The position numbers and the translations under genes were made by a program. Of a stretch of DNA of 5,087 nucleotides, positions 1-5,087 are shown piece by piece; within the stretch, counting starts at the first letter, position 1, and every line of letters starts with the position of its first letter. The notes beneath the pieces are model-generated. The model was not told where the DNA came from and searched no databases. It saw only the letters and a program-made list of their open reading frames with translations. This DNA is from Acidobacteriota bacterium (GTDB lineage: Bacteria; Acidobacteriota; Terriglobia; Acidiferrales; UBA7541): NCBI GenBank assembly GCA_003224075.1, contig QHYF01000178.1, positions 1-5,087 of the forward strand, in the 5' to 3' direction.

Positions 1-411
1 GACCTCACCGGCCAGGCCAATCATCTCGGCGTGACCATCGAGGCGGATATCATCAAGCAGAAGCTTCCGGAGAATAACGGCGGCTACCAAGCTCTTAACA
101 CCGACGGTTCCAGCTACGGCAAGTTCGATAAGCGCATCTACTCGGACCTGACGAGCGATCACCCGATCGACCTCTGCCGCTACCAGGTGGCCAACTGCTA
201 CATGGGCCGCGCCGGCTTGATCAACAGTGGCGGCGCGTCCGGCGCAAACGATTTCGAAGAGGCCGTAGCCACGGCCGTCATTAACAAGCGCGCCGGCGGC
301 ACCGGCCTGATCTCCGGCCGCAAGGCCTTCCAGCGCCCGATGAAAGAAGGCGTGCAACTCCTGAACGCCATCCAGGACGTCTACCTCAGTCCCGAAGTCA
401 CCGTTGCGTAG
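1..411 (+). CDS. fbaB: Class I fructose-bisphosphate aldolase, C-terminal part (5' end outside window)
   Basis: This enzyme cleaves fructose 1,6-bisphosphate to dihydroxyacetone phosphate and glyceraldehyde 3-phosphate, or runs in reverse, in the cytoplasm (glycolysis/gluconeogenesis). The frame is open from base 1 and gives 136 residues. That is roughly the last 40% of the ~350-residue bacterial FbaB (DhnA-like TIM-barrel) family. The match to E. coli FbaB from memory is close and nearly continuous: ADIIKQK, ENNGGY, DLCRYQVANCYMGRAGLINSGG, AVINKRAGG and the terminal QDVYL block. By alignment with the archaeal-type aldolase family, the lysine of ADIIK (codon 55-57) should be the Schiff-base lysine. 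GLINSGG and GLISGRKAF are the expected phosphate-binding loops. The gene ends with TAG and converges on the Cap15-like gene with 16 bp between the stop codons. No hairpin with a T-tract is visible there. The GTG at 31 is internal, not a start. Confidence 0.96.
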   Translation, partial: DLTGQANHLGVTIEADIIKQKLPENNGGYQALNTDGSSYGKFDKRIYSDLTSDHPIDLCRYQVANCYMGRAGLINSGGASGANDFEEAVATAVINKRAGGTGLISGRKAFQRPMKEGVQLLNAIQDVYLSPEVTVA

Positions 412-427
412 ATTTCAATAGCCGCGT

Positions 428-1015
428 CTACGACCTCTTGCAGCAAATCCGGCCGAAGGTCCGCCGGTCGCGCCCTGCGTAATAATCGCCGACAAGGCAC
501 GCGCAGTTCGAGATTCTCAACATCGCTGTGCCATAGTGCATGTGCATGGTTCTCATCGCGTTTGCCAGTGGTTGATTCTGATACTGGTAGATCAATGAGA
601 CGCCTTCCGGGTCATCAATTTGAATCACTGCCGCGCAACTACGCGATATGGACGTTGTCGTGGTGAGGAACACGCTGATTTGCGTCCAACTCTGGAAGAT
701 ATTGATCATCAGATCGTGGCGCTTCGCATGGCCGTCAAAAGAGGTGATAAGAAAGCCGCGCCAGCGTCCCGTGAGATTTGGGGTTCGAACCAACCCCAAT
801 TTGCACACCAGGCTGTTTCGCCAAAAGTATTTGTCGAAAAGGGCGTAGAGCACGCCGTAGAACGCCATACTGGAAGGAGCGTCCACCCACCAGGGCATCG
901 AAAGGTGAATGCTCGCGAGGAATTTTGAAGATACCCACGCCAGCGCTATGGCCAGCAGCGCGAGCAAAAGAGGGACGACCCTCCTTTCGCCCGAGTCTGT
1001 GCTGTAGCCGTGCAT
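428..1015 (-). CDS. cap15: Cap15-like CBASS effector (two membrane helices plus beta-barrel domain), no CD-NTase adjacent
   Basis: The protein has 195 residues, close to the ~200 usual for Cap15 (S-2TMbeta, SMODS-associated 2TM beta-rich effector). Residues 13-36 and about 47-65 are hydrophobic helices. Residues 79-192 form a beta-rich domain with the family's pattern: PNLTGRWRG (79-87), a QSWTQISVFL strand (108-117), a short S-rich turn (122-126), LIYQYQNQP (141-149), HYGTAMLRI (160-168), GDYYAGRDRRTFGRI (176-190). In characterised Cap15, the beta-barrel binds a cyclic dinucleotide from a partner CD-NTase, and the membrane helices then oligomerise and disrupt the inner membrane (abortive infection). 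The ATG start is supported by AGG six bases upstream. The gene appears intact. It lies 268 bp downstream of rpe on the same strand, with no CD-NTase, Cap2 or Cap3 nearby. The family call comes from motif memory; cyclic nucleotide binding and anti-phage activity are inferred. Confidence 0.83.
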   Translation of the reverse strand: MHGYSTDSGERRVVPLLLALLAIALAWVSSKFLASIHLSMPWWVDAPSSMAFYGVLYALFDKYFWRNSLVCKLGLVRTPNLTGRWRGFLITSFDGHAKRHDLMINIFQSWTQISVFLTTTTSISRSCAAVIQIDDPEGVSLIYQYQNQPLANAMRTMHMHYGTAMLRISNCACLVGDYYAGRDRRTFGRICCKRS

Positions 1016-1283
1016 GCTTTACCTGCCCGGCTCTTCGCGGCCGAACAGAGCCTGCTATCTGCTGGGATGCGCCTTCCACTCCGATTGTTGCTGGGAAGCG
1101 GCTGGAAGAAGAAATGGCCTAGCGGCGAAGTGGCTTCCTGAAGAGTGGCCCGAAGTATCCTGCGTGTTGAGCAACTGCTAGTGGTAGCGCCCTTACAACT
1201 GCCATTCTACACCTGTTTGTATCTTTCCTTATAATCCGCGCCTGTGTAGGCACCCATCGCGTCGGGGACGCGCCCGGAGGGGT
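1016..1283. other. Non-coding gap between rpe and the Cap15-like gene
   Basis: These 268 bp hold no gene that I can support. On the minus strand there are two very short reading frames with ATG starts: 1257-1207 (16 codons) and 1205-1119 (28 codons). The second start lies one base past the first frame's stop and has AGG six bases upstream. Their codons (CTA, AGG) do not resemble those of the neighbouring genes and I recognise neither peptide. A perfect TATAAT lies on the plus strand at 1230-1235, but it has no good -35 and points away from the minus-strand gene. No convincing minus-strand promoter for the Cap15-like gene was found, so transcription may read through from rpe. Confidence 0.5.
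1258..1272 (-). terminator. GC-rich hairpin just after the rpe stop, possible weak terminator
   Basis: A perfect 6-bp stem (CGCGTC / GACGCG) with a 3-base loop begins 11 bases after the rpe stop codon. No run of T follows on the minus strand, so it is not a canonical intrinsic terminator. It may be a Rho-assisted stop, a 3'-end stabiliser, or chance in GC-rich DNA. Confidence 0.25.
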
Positions 1284-1964
1284 TCAGGTGCGGACCAGTG
1301 CGGCGGAGCGGGCGGCGGCGAGGAGTTTTGCGGCGTTTTCACGAATGTTGCCGTGACCGAAGACGGCGTTGCCCGCGACCAGCAACTCAGCGCCCGCGCG
1401 CACCACATCGGCGACCGTATCGAGCGCTATACCGCCATCTACTTCGATGCGGAACGACAGGCCGAGCGAGTCGCGGACTTCGGCTAATGTCTTAATCTTA
1501 TGAAGAGCTCCGCGAATGAATTGCTGAGCGCCGAATCCCGGATTCACAGACATCACGAGGACGTGGTGAACCGTGTCCAGGACTTCATCGAGCATATGCA
1601 CCGGGGTGGCGGGATTGAGGACCACCGCCGGCTTGCAGCCGTGCGACTCAATCAGCTGGAGCGTGCGATGCAGGTGCACGCAAGCTTCCTGGTGCACGGA
1701 GATCCAGCTCGCGCCGGCTTCGGCGAACGCGGGAATGTAATCATCAGGCTTTTCAATCATCAAGTGGCAGTCCAGAGTGGCGTCGGGAAGTGTTTTCCTC
1801 AAGGATTTCACGACCAGCGGTCCAACAGTGATATTCGGGACAAAGTGGCCGTCCATCACGTCGACATGGAGTACGGTGCCGCCCCCGTCCAGCGCGGCTT
1901 TTGCCTCTTCACCAAGGCGCGCGAAATTTGCCGACAGGATTGAGGGTGCCAGTTCGACGGTCAT
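1284..1964 (-). CDS. rpe: Ribulose-phosphate 3-epimerase
   Basis: This enzyme interconverts D-ribulose 5-phosphate and D-xylulose 5-phosphate in the pentose phosphate (or Calvin) pathway, in the cytoplasm. The 226 residues form a single TIM barrel of the family's normal length. The diagnostic blocks are all present in order: LAPSILSANF (5-14), HVDVMDGHFVPN (33-44), DCHLMIEKP (65-73), SVNPGFGAQQFI (139-150) and EVDGGI (174-179), followed by VAGNAVFG. The metal ligands should be H33, D35, H67 and D176, with D35 and D176 as the catalytic acid/base pair. All four are intact. The ATG start gives the standard N-terminus. A strong Shine-Dalgarno AAGGAG (1977-1982) lies upstream with a rather long 12-base spacing, and no better start exists between them. 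A promoter candidate lies about 80 bp upstream. The gene diverges from the small secreted-protein gene. Confidence 0.98.
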   Translation of the reverse strand: MTVELAPSILSANFARLGEEAKAALDGGGTVLHVDVMDGHFVPNITVGPLVVKSLRKTLPDATLDCHLMIEKPDDYIPAFAEAGASWISVHQEACVHLHRTLQLIESHGCKPAVVLNPATPVHMLDEVLDTVHHVLVMSVNPGFGAQQFIRGALHKIKTLAEVRDSLGLSFRIEVDGGIALDTVADVVRAGAELLVAGNAVFGHGNIRENAAKLLAAARSAALVRT

Positions 1965-2042
1965 GGCAGTGGGCCGCTCCTTCCCTTTCTTGTTACGGGC
2001 GCGAACTATCGCCTCCCTGCGAAGAGCACCTTGAAAAATCAG

Positions 2043-2071
2043 ATTATACGCGGAACCTCTTCAGCTCTCAG
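2043..2071 (-). promoter_or_regulatory. Candidate sigma-70-type promoter for rpe
   Basis: On the minus strand, CTGAGA (2071-2066, 4 of 6 to the -35 consensus) is followed after exactly 17 bases by a perfect TATAAT (2048-2043). Transcription would start near 2036, giving a leader of about 70 bases before the rpe ATG. The match is by eye only. Confidence 0.45.
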
Positions 2072-2127
2072 CGAATTTTGCACTTCCGCGTTCGACTCGC
2101 GGATCACCACGGAATCGAACAAGAGAA

Positions 2128-2156
2128 TTGCAATCGCGCTTTGACCGGTGTAAATT
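2128..2156 (+). promoter_or_regulatory. Candidate promoter for the small secreted-protein gene
   Basis: TTGCAA (2128-2133) and TAAATT (2151-2156) are separated by 17 bases; each matches the sigma-70 hexamers at 4 of 6 positions. Transcription would start near 2163, just before the purine-rich ribosome binding site and about 18 bases before the ATG at 2181. It lies divergent to the rpe promoter candidate. Confidence 0.33.
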
Positions 2157-2180
2157 TTTGGGCGGGGGGAGTCAGGTCAA

Positions 2181-2579
2181 ATGCGCCTTTGGCAAGTTCG
2201 GCCCGTTCTCTTTCTGTGCGCGAGCCTCGTCCTCATTCCGTGCGGCAGACCCCTCACGGCCGATTCGCCGGAAGTTCCCGTTATTGACGCCGGCCTTGGC
2301 TCCTGCCGCGCAGATTTCACTGTGAAAGACGGCTCAGGCAAAGCTCTTTATAATGCCAAGATTAGCGTAACGATCAAGTACGGATTCTGGAGCCTGCGCA
2401 AGACGGAACTCGAAATCGGCACCAACAGCGAGGGCAAGGCCCGCATCACCGGGTTGCCCAATTCCCCGAAGAGGCCGCTGGATTTTTCCATCAAGAGCGG
2501 CAACGTGTCGACGACCGTCACTGACGATCCCTCCGCCAATTGCAAAGCGGTCTTCGACGTCACTCTGACCGTTCATTAA
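2181..2579 (+). CDS. Small exported beta-sandwich protein, function unknown
   Basis: The protein has 132 residues. The N-terminus looks like a Sec signal peptide: basic residues (R2, R7), a hydrophobic core at about 8-20, and a plausible signal peptidase I site after LTA (25-27). C21 is preceded by Pro, so it is not a good lipobox. The mature ~105 residues are strand-rich: FTVKDGSGKALYNAKISVTI (46-65), TNSEGKARITGLP (81-93) and a closing strand FDVTLTV. The GxxLxxAxIxV...T(N/D)xxGxxxxxxLP pattern is typical of carboxypeptidase-regulatory-like / Ig-like beta-sandwich modules. Two mature cysteines, C42 and C121, sit near the two ends and could form a disulfide. The start is supported by a run of G ending in GAG (2164-2171) nine bases upstream. 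It converges on the oxidoreductase gene with a gap of about 100 bp. I do not recognise a named family or a partner. Confidence 0.72.
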   Translation: MRLWQVRPVLFLCASLVLIPCGRPLTADSPEVPVIDAGLGSCRADFTVKDGSGKALYNAKISVTIKYGFWSLRKTELEIGTNSEGKARITGLPNSPKRPLDFSIKSGNVSTTVTDDPSANCKAVFDVTLTVH

Positions 2580-2681
2580 AGAGCTGATCGTCCGCGCCTT
2601 CCGCAATCGCTTTCCGCGAGGCCCGAACCTCTGCAGCTCGGCGGGTGTATTTCCGCCTGAATAGGGGTGTCTGCAAGACTC

Positions 2682-3737
2682 TTAAATGATTCCGGAATCC
2701 CAAGGGAGGGTGCGGCGCTTCTGGCTGCTTTCGCGCACGAGTTCGAGAAGCCGCATGACGTTCAAGGACCATTCCGGCGTGACGGCGAGCTTGGCGCGCC
2801 CCAGAATGGCATCGCGCACATTGGCGTAGAAGTCGCGGTAGTCACAGTGGGCTGACGGAATGCGCCGCTGCGTGAACGTGTCTCCGGCTGGAACCGTCAA
2901 GACACCCCAGTTTTCTTCCGGCTCGGCGCCCCAAGCTGTATCTGTGGAGATATATCCTCTTCGGAGGTTCGCCTCCTGCGGATCGAATGTTTGTTTGACG
3001 AAGCTGCCCAGCGTGCCATGTAAAACGAAGCGCGGACGCGGCGCTGCGGCGAGAATGGTCGAACGAAGCACCGCGCGCATGCCGCGCGGATAATGAAGCA
3101 TGATATCGAACGCATCGTCAGCGAGAGCGTTTTCCCGCTCGATTCGAACGTCCGCGGTCACGGCTTCCGGAAGACCGAAGAGGACCAGCGCGTGATCGAT
3201 CAAGTGCGGGGCAATATCGAAAAGGATGCCGCTGCCCGCACGCGCGCTCTCGCGCCAGGCGCCGGGCTTGAGCTGCGGGCGATAGCGGTCGTAATTCGTT
3301 TCGAATCGGACGACGCGTCCGAGAATTCCGTCCGTCACAAGCTTTCGAATGGCCTGAAAATCGCCGTCGTAACGGCGGTTCTGATAGACCGTGAGCAGGC
3401 GGCCTGCATTCTTCGCAATCGACACCAGTGACTCGGCGTCGTCGAGAGTCGTGGTAAAGGGCTTGTCAACCAGCACGTCGCGGCCCGCCGCAAGGCACTG
3501 CCGCGCGAACTCATAATGTGTGTCGTTTGGCGTGGCGATGACAACCAGATGGATTTCCTTGATGGCGAGAAGATCATCCAGATTTCGAACGATTCGAACG
3601 TCGGGATATTTCCCGGCTGCTTCGCTGCCGCTCCGTTGCAGAATAGTGGCAAGATGCAAATCCGGCACGGCGCGAATCACCGGGGCGTGAAACGCACGCC
3701 CGGCGAGACCGAATCCAACGAGGCCAACTTCAATCAT
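2682..3737 (-). CDS. Gfo/Idh/MocA-family NAD(P)-dependent oxidoreductase, IolW/YdgJ-like
   Basis: The protein has 351 residues, normal for the family. The N-terminal Rossmann domain carries GFGLAGRAFHAP (8-19; GxGxxG nucleotide loop), IATPNDTHYEFA (67-78) and VDKPF (90-94), where K92 is the conserved active-site lysine. The C-terminal alpha/beta domain has QNRRYDGDF (119-127), WRES, GSGILFDIAPHLIDHAL (168-184; D174 and H178 fit the catalytic Asp/His) and HGTLGSFVKQ with DPQEANLRRG. This combination most resembles the NADP-dependent scyllo-inositol dehydrogenase IolW (YvaA) and E. coli YdgJ. The true substrate, a sugar or a cyclitol, cannot be told from sequence. The ATG yields the canonical MIEVGLVGFG start, but the ribosome binding site is weak. 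The gene diverges from the transporter across a 127-bp gap, which suggests a shared substrate (inference). Confidence 0.93.
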   Translation of the reverse strand: MIEVGLVGFGLAGRAFHAPVIRAVPDLHLATILQRSGSEAAGKYPDVRIVRNLDDLLAIKEIHLVVIATPNDTHYEFARQCLAAGRDVLVDKPFTTTLDDAESLVSIAKNAGRLLTVYQNRRYDGDFQAIRKLVTDGILGRVVRFETNYDRYRPQLKPGAWRESARAGSGILFDIAPHLIDHALVLFGLPEAVTADVRIERENALADDAFDIMLHYPRGMRAVLRSTILAAAPRPRFVLHGTLGSFVKQTFDPQEANLRRGYISTDTAWGAEPEENWGVLTVPAGDTFTQRRIPSAHCDYRDFYANVRDAILGRAKLAVTPEWSLNVMRLLELVRESSQKRRTLPWDSGII

Positions 3738-3864
3738 AGAAAACCATCGTTCTGTAAGAGTGAATGCTCAAGAGTATCGAACTTTCGAATCCCAGGCAGA
3801 AGGGTTTTTTCGGAAACGCGAAGTTGCCTGAAAGAGCCATGTCCTGCAGAATGGCACATTGCCT

Positions 3865-5046
3865 ATGAGCGAACAAAGTTCAGTTATCCCGGAAACGGGA
3901 GGTCACCGCAACTTGCTCGCCCTGCTCTTCGCAGGCTTCGTGCTGAGCGGAATAGCGACCACGATCGTCGGTCCGATGCTGCCCATTTTTATCAAGAGAT
4001 GGTCTCTCGATGACGGGCAGGCTGGTCTTTTCCCTATGATTCAATTCCTGGCTGCATTTGGAGGCAGTGTCGGATCAGGTGCGATTGCCGCTTGGAGGGG
4101 ATACCGCCCAGCTTTGGTTTTGGGTTACGCGCTAATGGGGGGAGGCCTTGCGTTCCTTAACGCGGACGCGCACCGCGTTGCTCTAGCGGCTACCGCAGCT
4201 TTCGGCCTGGGCTATGGGTTAATTACTCCAGGAACAAATTTGTTCGTTGCGGAATTGGGAGGAGCAAAGAGTGCATCGCTCTTGAACCAGCTCAATTTCG
4301 CGTGGGGTGCAGGAGCGATGGCCTGTTCTGCATTGATGGCCTTGGCGGTGAAACACAATGGGTTGAATCTCCTGCTGACGGGCACGGCAATCTTTGGCGG
4401 AGTTCTCGTTCTGGGTCTGCTGTTCGCCTCCTTCAGCGGGCAGAAGCACGAAAAGCATGTGAGTACGGCGGGCGCACCGTCCCCTGCAATCGGATTAGGA
4501 GTCGCGATCGCGCTGGCTGCCATGTTCTTCATCTATGTAGCGATGGAAAACGGCATCGGCATCTGGTCCGCGGAGTACGCTAAGCGGCTTGCGAGCGGAA
4601 TCACAGGCATGACGACACTGGCGCCGATGTTTTTTTATGCCGGCCTCACGTTCGGACGAGCCGGCGCGCCGCTTGTTTTGCGGAGGCAGTCCGAGAGAAA
4701 AATCGTACTCGGCGCTCTGGGCTTAGCGGCCGCCGGAACCACACTGCTGATCACATCTTCTGCTCTAAAGATTGCCATCGTGGCGGTCTTTCTTGCAGGC
4801 CTCGGATGCGCCAGCGTTTACCCGATCTACATTGCCTGGCTCGCGCGATGGTATGGCGCGCGCGCCAAAAAAATCGGGGGCGTTCTTTTCGCGCTGGCTT
4901 CCCTCGGGGGATCCGTCGGGGCATGGCTGGTCGGATCTGTCTCAAAATTCTCTGGCAGTTTGCGCGTTGGATTGCTGGTGCCGCTGCTCTGCGCGCTGCT
5001 CATGATTACCCTGGTGCTGCTGCTGCGCCGGCAGACGGCGGCCTGA
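3865..5046 (+). CDS. Major facilitator superfamily transporter, FHS sugar-permease-like
   Basis: This is a 393-residue inner-membrane secondary transporter with about 12 hydrophobic helices: six from residue 17 to about 190, a hydrophilic central loop (QKHEKHVSTAG), and six more to the C-terminus. Features pointing to the FHS (fucose/glucose/galactose) type group are GLGYGLITPGTN in helix 4, LNQLNFAWGAGA in helix 5, and MENGIGIWSAEY at helix 7, where the group has a conserved acidic residue followed by an IGxW motif. The motif-A loop after helix 2 reads AAWRGYRPALVLG and lacks the usual aspartate. I chose ATG at 3865; an in-frame TTG two codons earlier (3859) is possible. Neither has a strong ribosome binding site. 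The substrate is unknown; proton-coupled sugar uptake is the default inference. The divergent oxidoreductase may act on the imported compound. Confidence 0.9.
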   Translation: MSEQSSVIPETGGHRNLLALLFAGFVLSGIATTIVGPMLPIFIKRWSLDDGQAGLFPMIQFLAAFGGSVGSGAIAAWRGYRPALVLGYALMGGGLAFLNADAHRVALAATAAFGLGYGLITPGTNLFVAELGGAKSASLLNQLNFAWGAGAMACSALMALAVKHNGLNLLLTGTAIFGGVLVLGLLFASFSGQKHEKHVSTAGAPSPAIGLGVAIALAAMFFIYVAMENGIGIWSAEYAKRLASGITGMTTLAPMFFYAGLTFGRAGAPLVLRRQSERKIVLGALGLAAAGTTLLITSSALKIAIVAVFLAGLGCASVYPIYIAWLARWYGARAKKIGGVLFALASLGGSVGAWLVGSVSKFSGSLRVGLLVPLLCALLMITLVLLLRRQTAA

Positions 5047-5087
5047 GGTATTCTTATTCCGTGCAGAACGCCGCATCCTCGCAACGC

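Noticed and set aside
778..799. Perfect 8-bp inverted repeat TTGGGGTT / AACCCCAA around CGAACC, resembling a tRNA T-arm
   Set aside because: It lies inside the Cap15-like gene and encodes its conserved LVRTPNL stretch. The stem is too long for a T-arm and no acceptor, D or anticodon arms fit around it.
778..1122. Plus-strand open frame of 114 codons across the Cap15-like gene
   Set aside because: Its protein is rich in Arg, Pro and Cys with no recognisable family, and it is antisense to a gene with clear family motifs. The other overlapping frames here are rejected for the same reason.
1230..1235. Plus-strand TATAAT in the gap downstream of rpe
   Set aside because: No acceptable -35 lies 16-18 bases upstream, and no plus-strand gene follows; it would only transcribe antisense to rpe.
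2334..2606. Minus-strand frames across the small secreted-protein gene
   Set aside because: The plus-strand frame has a signal peptide, a ribosome binding site and a recognisable beta-sandwich pattern; the antisense frames show none of these.
2640..2657. GGCGG / CCGCC hairpin between the converging secreted-protein and oxidoreductase genes
   Set aside because: The stem is only 5 bp with an 8-base loop, and no T-tract follows on either strand; too weak to call a terminator.
3141..3602. GATTCGAACGTC occurring twice (3141-3152 and 3591-3602)
   Set aside because: Both copies are inside the oxidoreductase coding sequence, only two exist, and TTCGAA-rich strings are common here; no array or operator layout.
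5061..5087. GTG-initiated frame open to the window edge after the transporter
   Set aside because: Only nine codons are visible and the nearest GAGG is about 12 bases upstream, so a downstream gene start cannot be supported.

Overview
The window looks like a chromosomal stretch from a moderately GC-rich soil-type bacterium. The mix of stand-alone genes, a small secreted beta-sandwich protein and a Gfo/Idh/MocA-type dehydrogenase beside a sugar-type permease would fit Acidobacteriota. This assignment is inference; no rRNA or clade-specific marker is present. No tRNA, rRNA, CRISPR array, insertion sequence, phage gene or attachment site was recognised.

Layout from left to right: (1) 1-411 (+) is the 3' end of a class I fructose-bisphosphate aldolase (fbaB). 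(2) 428-1015 (-) is a 195-residue protein with two N-terminal membrane helices and a C-terminal beta-rich domain. I recognise it as Cap15-like (S-2TMbeta), the membrane effector family of CBASS anti-phage systems. (3) 1016-1283 is a 268-bp non-coding gap. (4) 1284-1964 (-) is ribulose-phosphate 3-epimerase (rpe). (5) 2181-2579 (+) is a small exported beta-sandwich protein of unknown function. (6) 2682-3737 (-) is a Gfo/Idh/MocA oxidoreductase of the IolW/YdgJ type. (7) 3865-5046 (+) is a 12-helix major facilitator transporter resembling the FHS sugar-permease group.

Gene organisation: neighbours mostly converge or diverge, so most genes appear to be single transcription units. The only same-strand neighbours are rpe and the Cap15-like gene. 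Two promoter candidates lie back to back between rpe and the small secreted gene. The aldolase and the epimerase both belong to central sugar-phosphate metabolism, in glycolysis/gluconeogenesis and the pentose phosphate pathway. The divergent oxidoreductase and permease could form a sugar or polyol uptake-and-oxidation pair.

The main point of interest is the Cap15-like gene. It is full length, but no CD-NTase (cyclic nucleotide synthase) or other CBASS gene lies beside it; it sits between two housekeeping genes. It may be an orphan effector served by a distant synthase, a remnant of a lost CBASS operon, or a member of this fold with another role.
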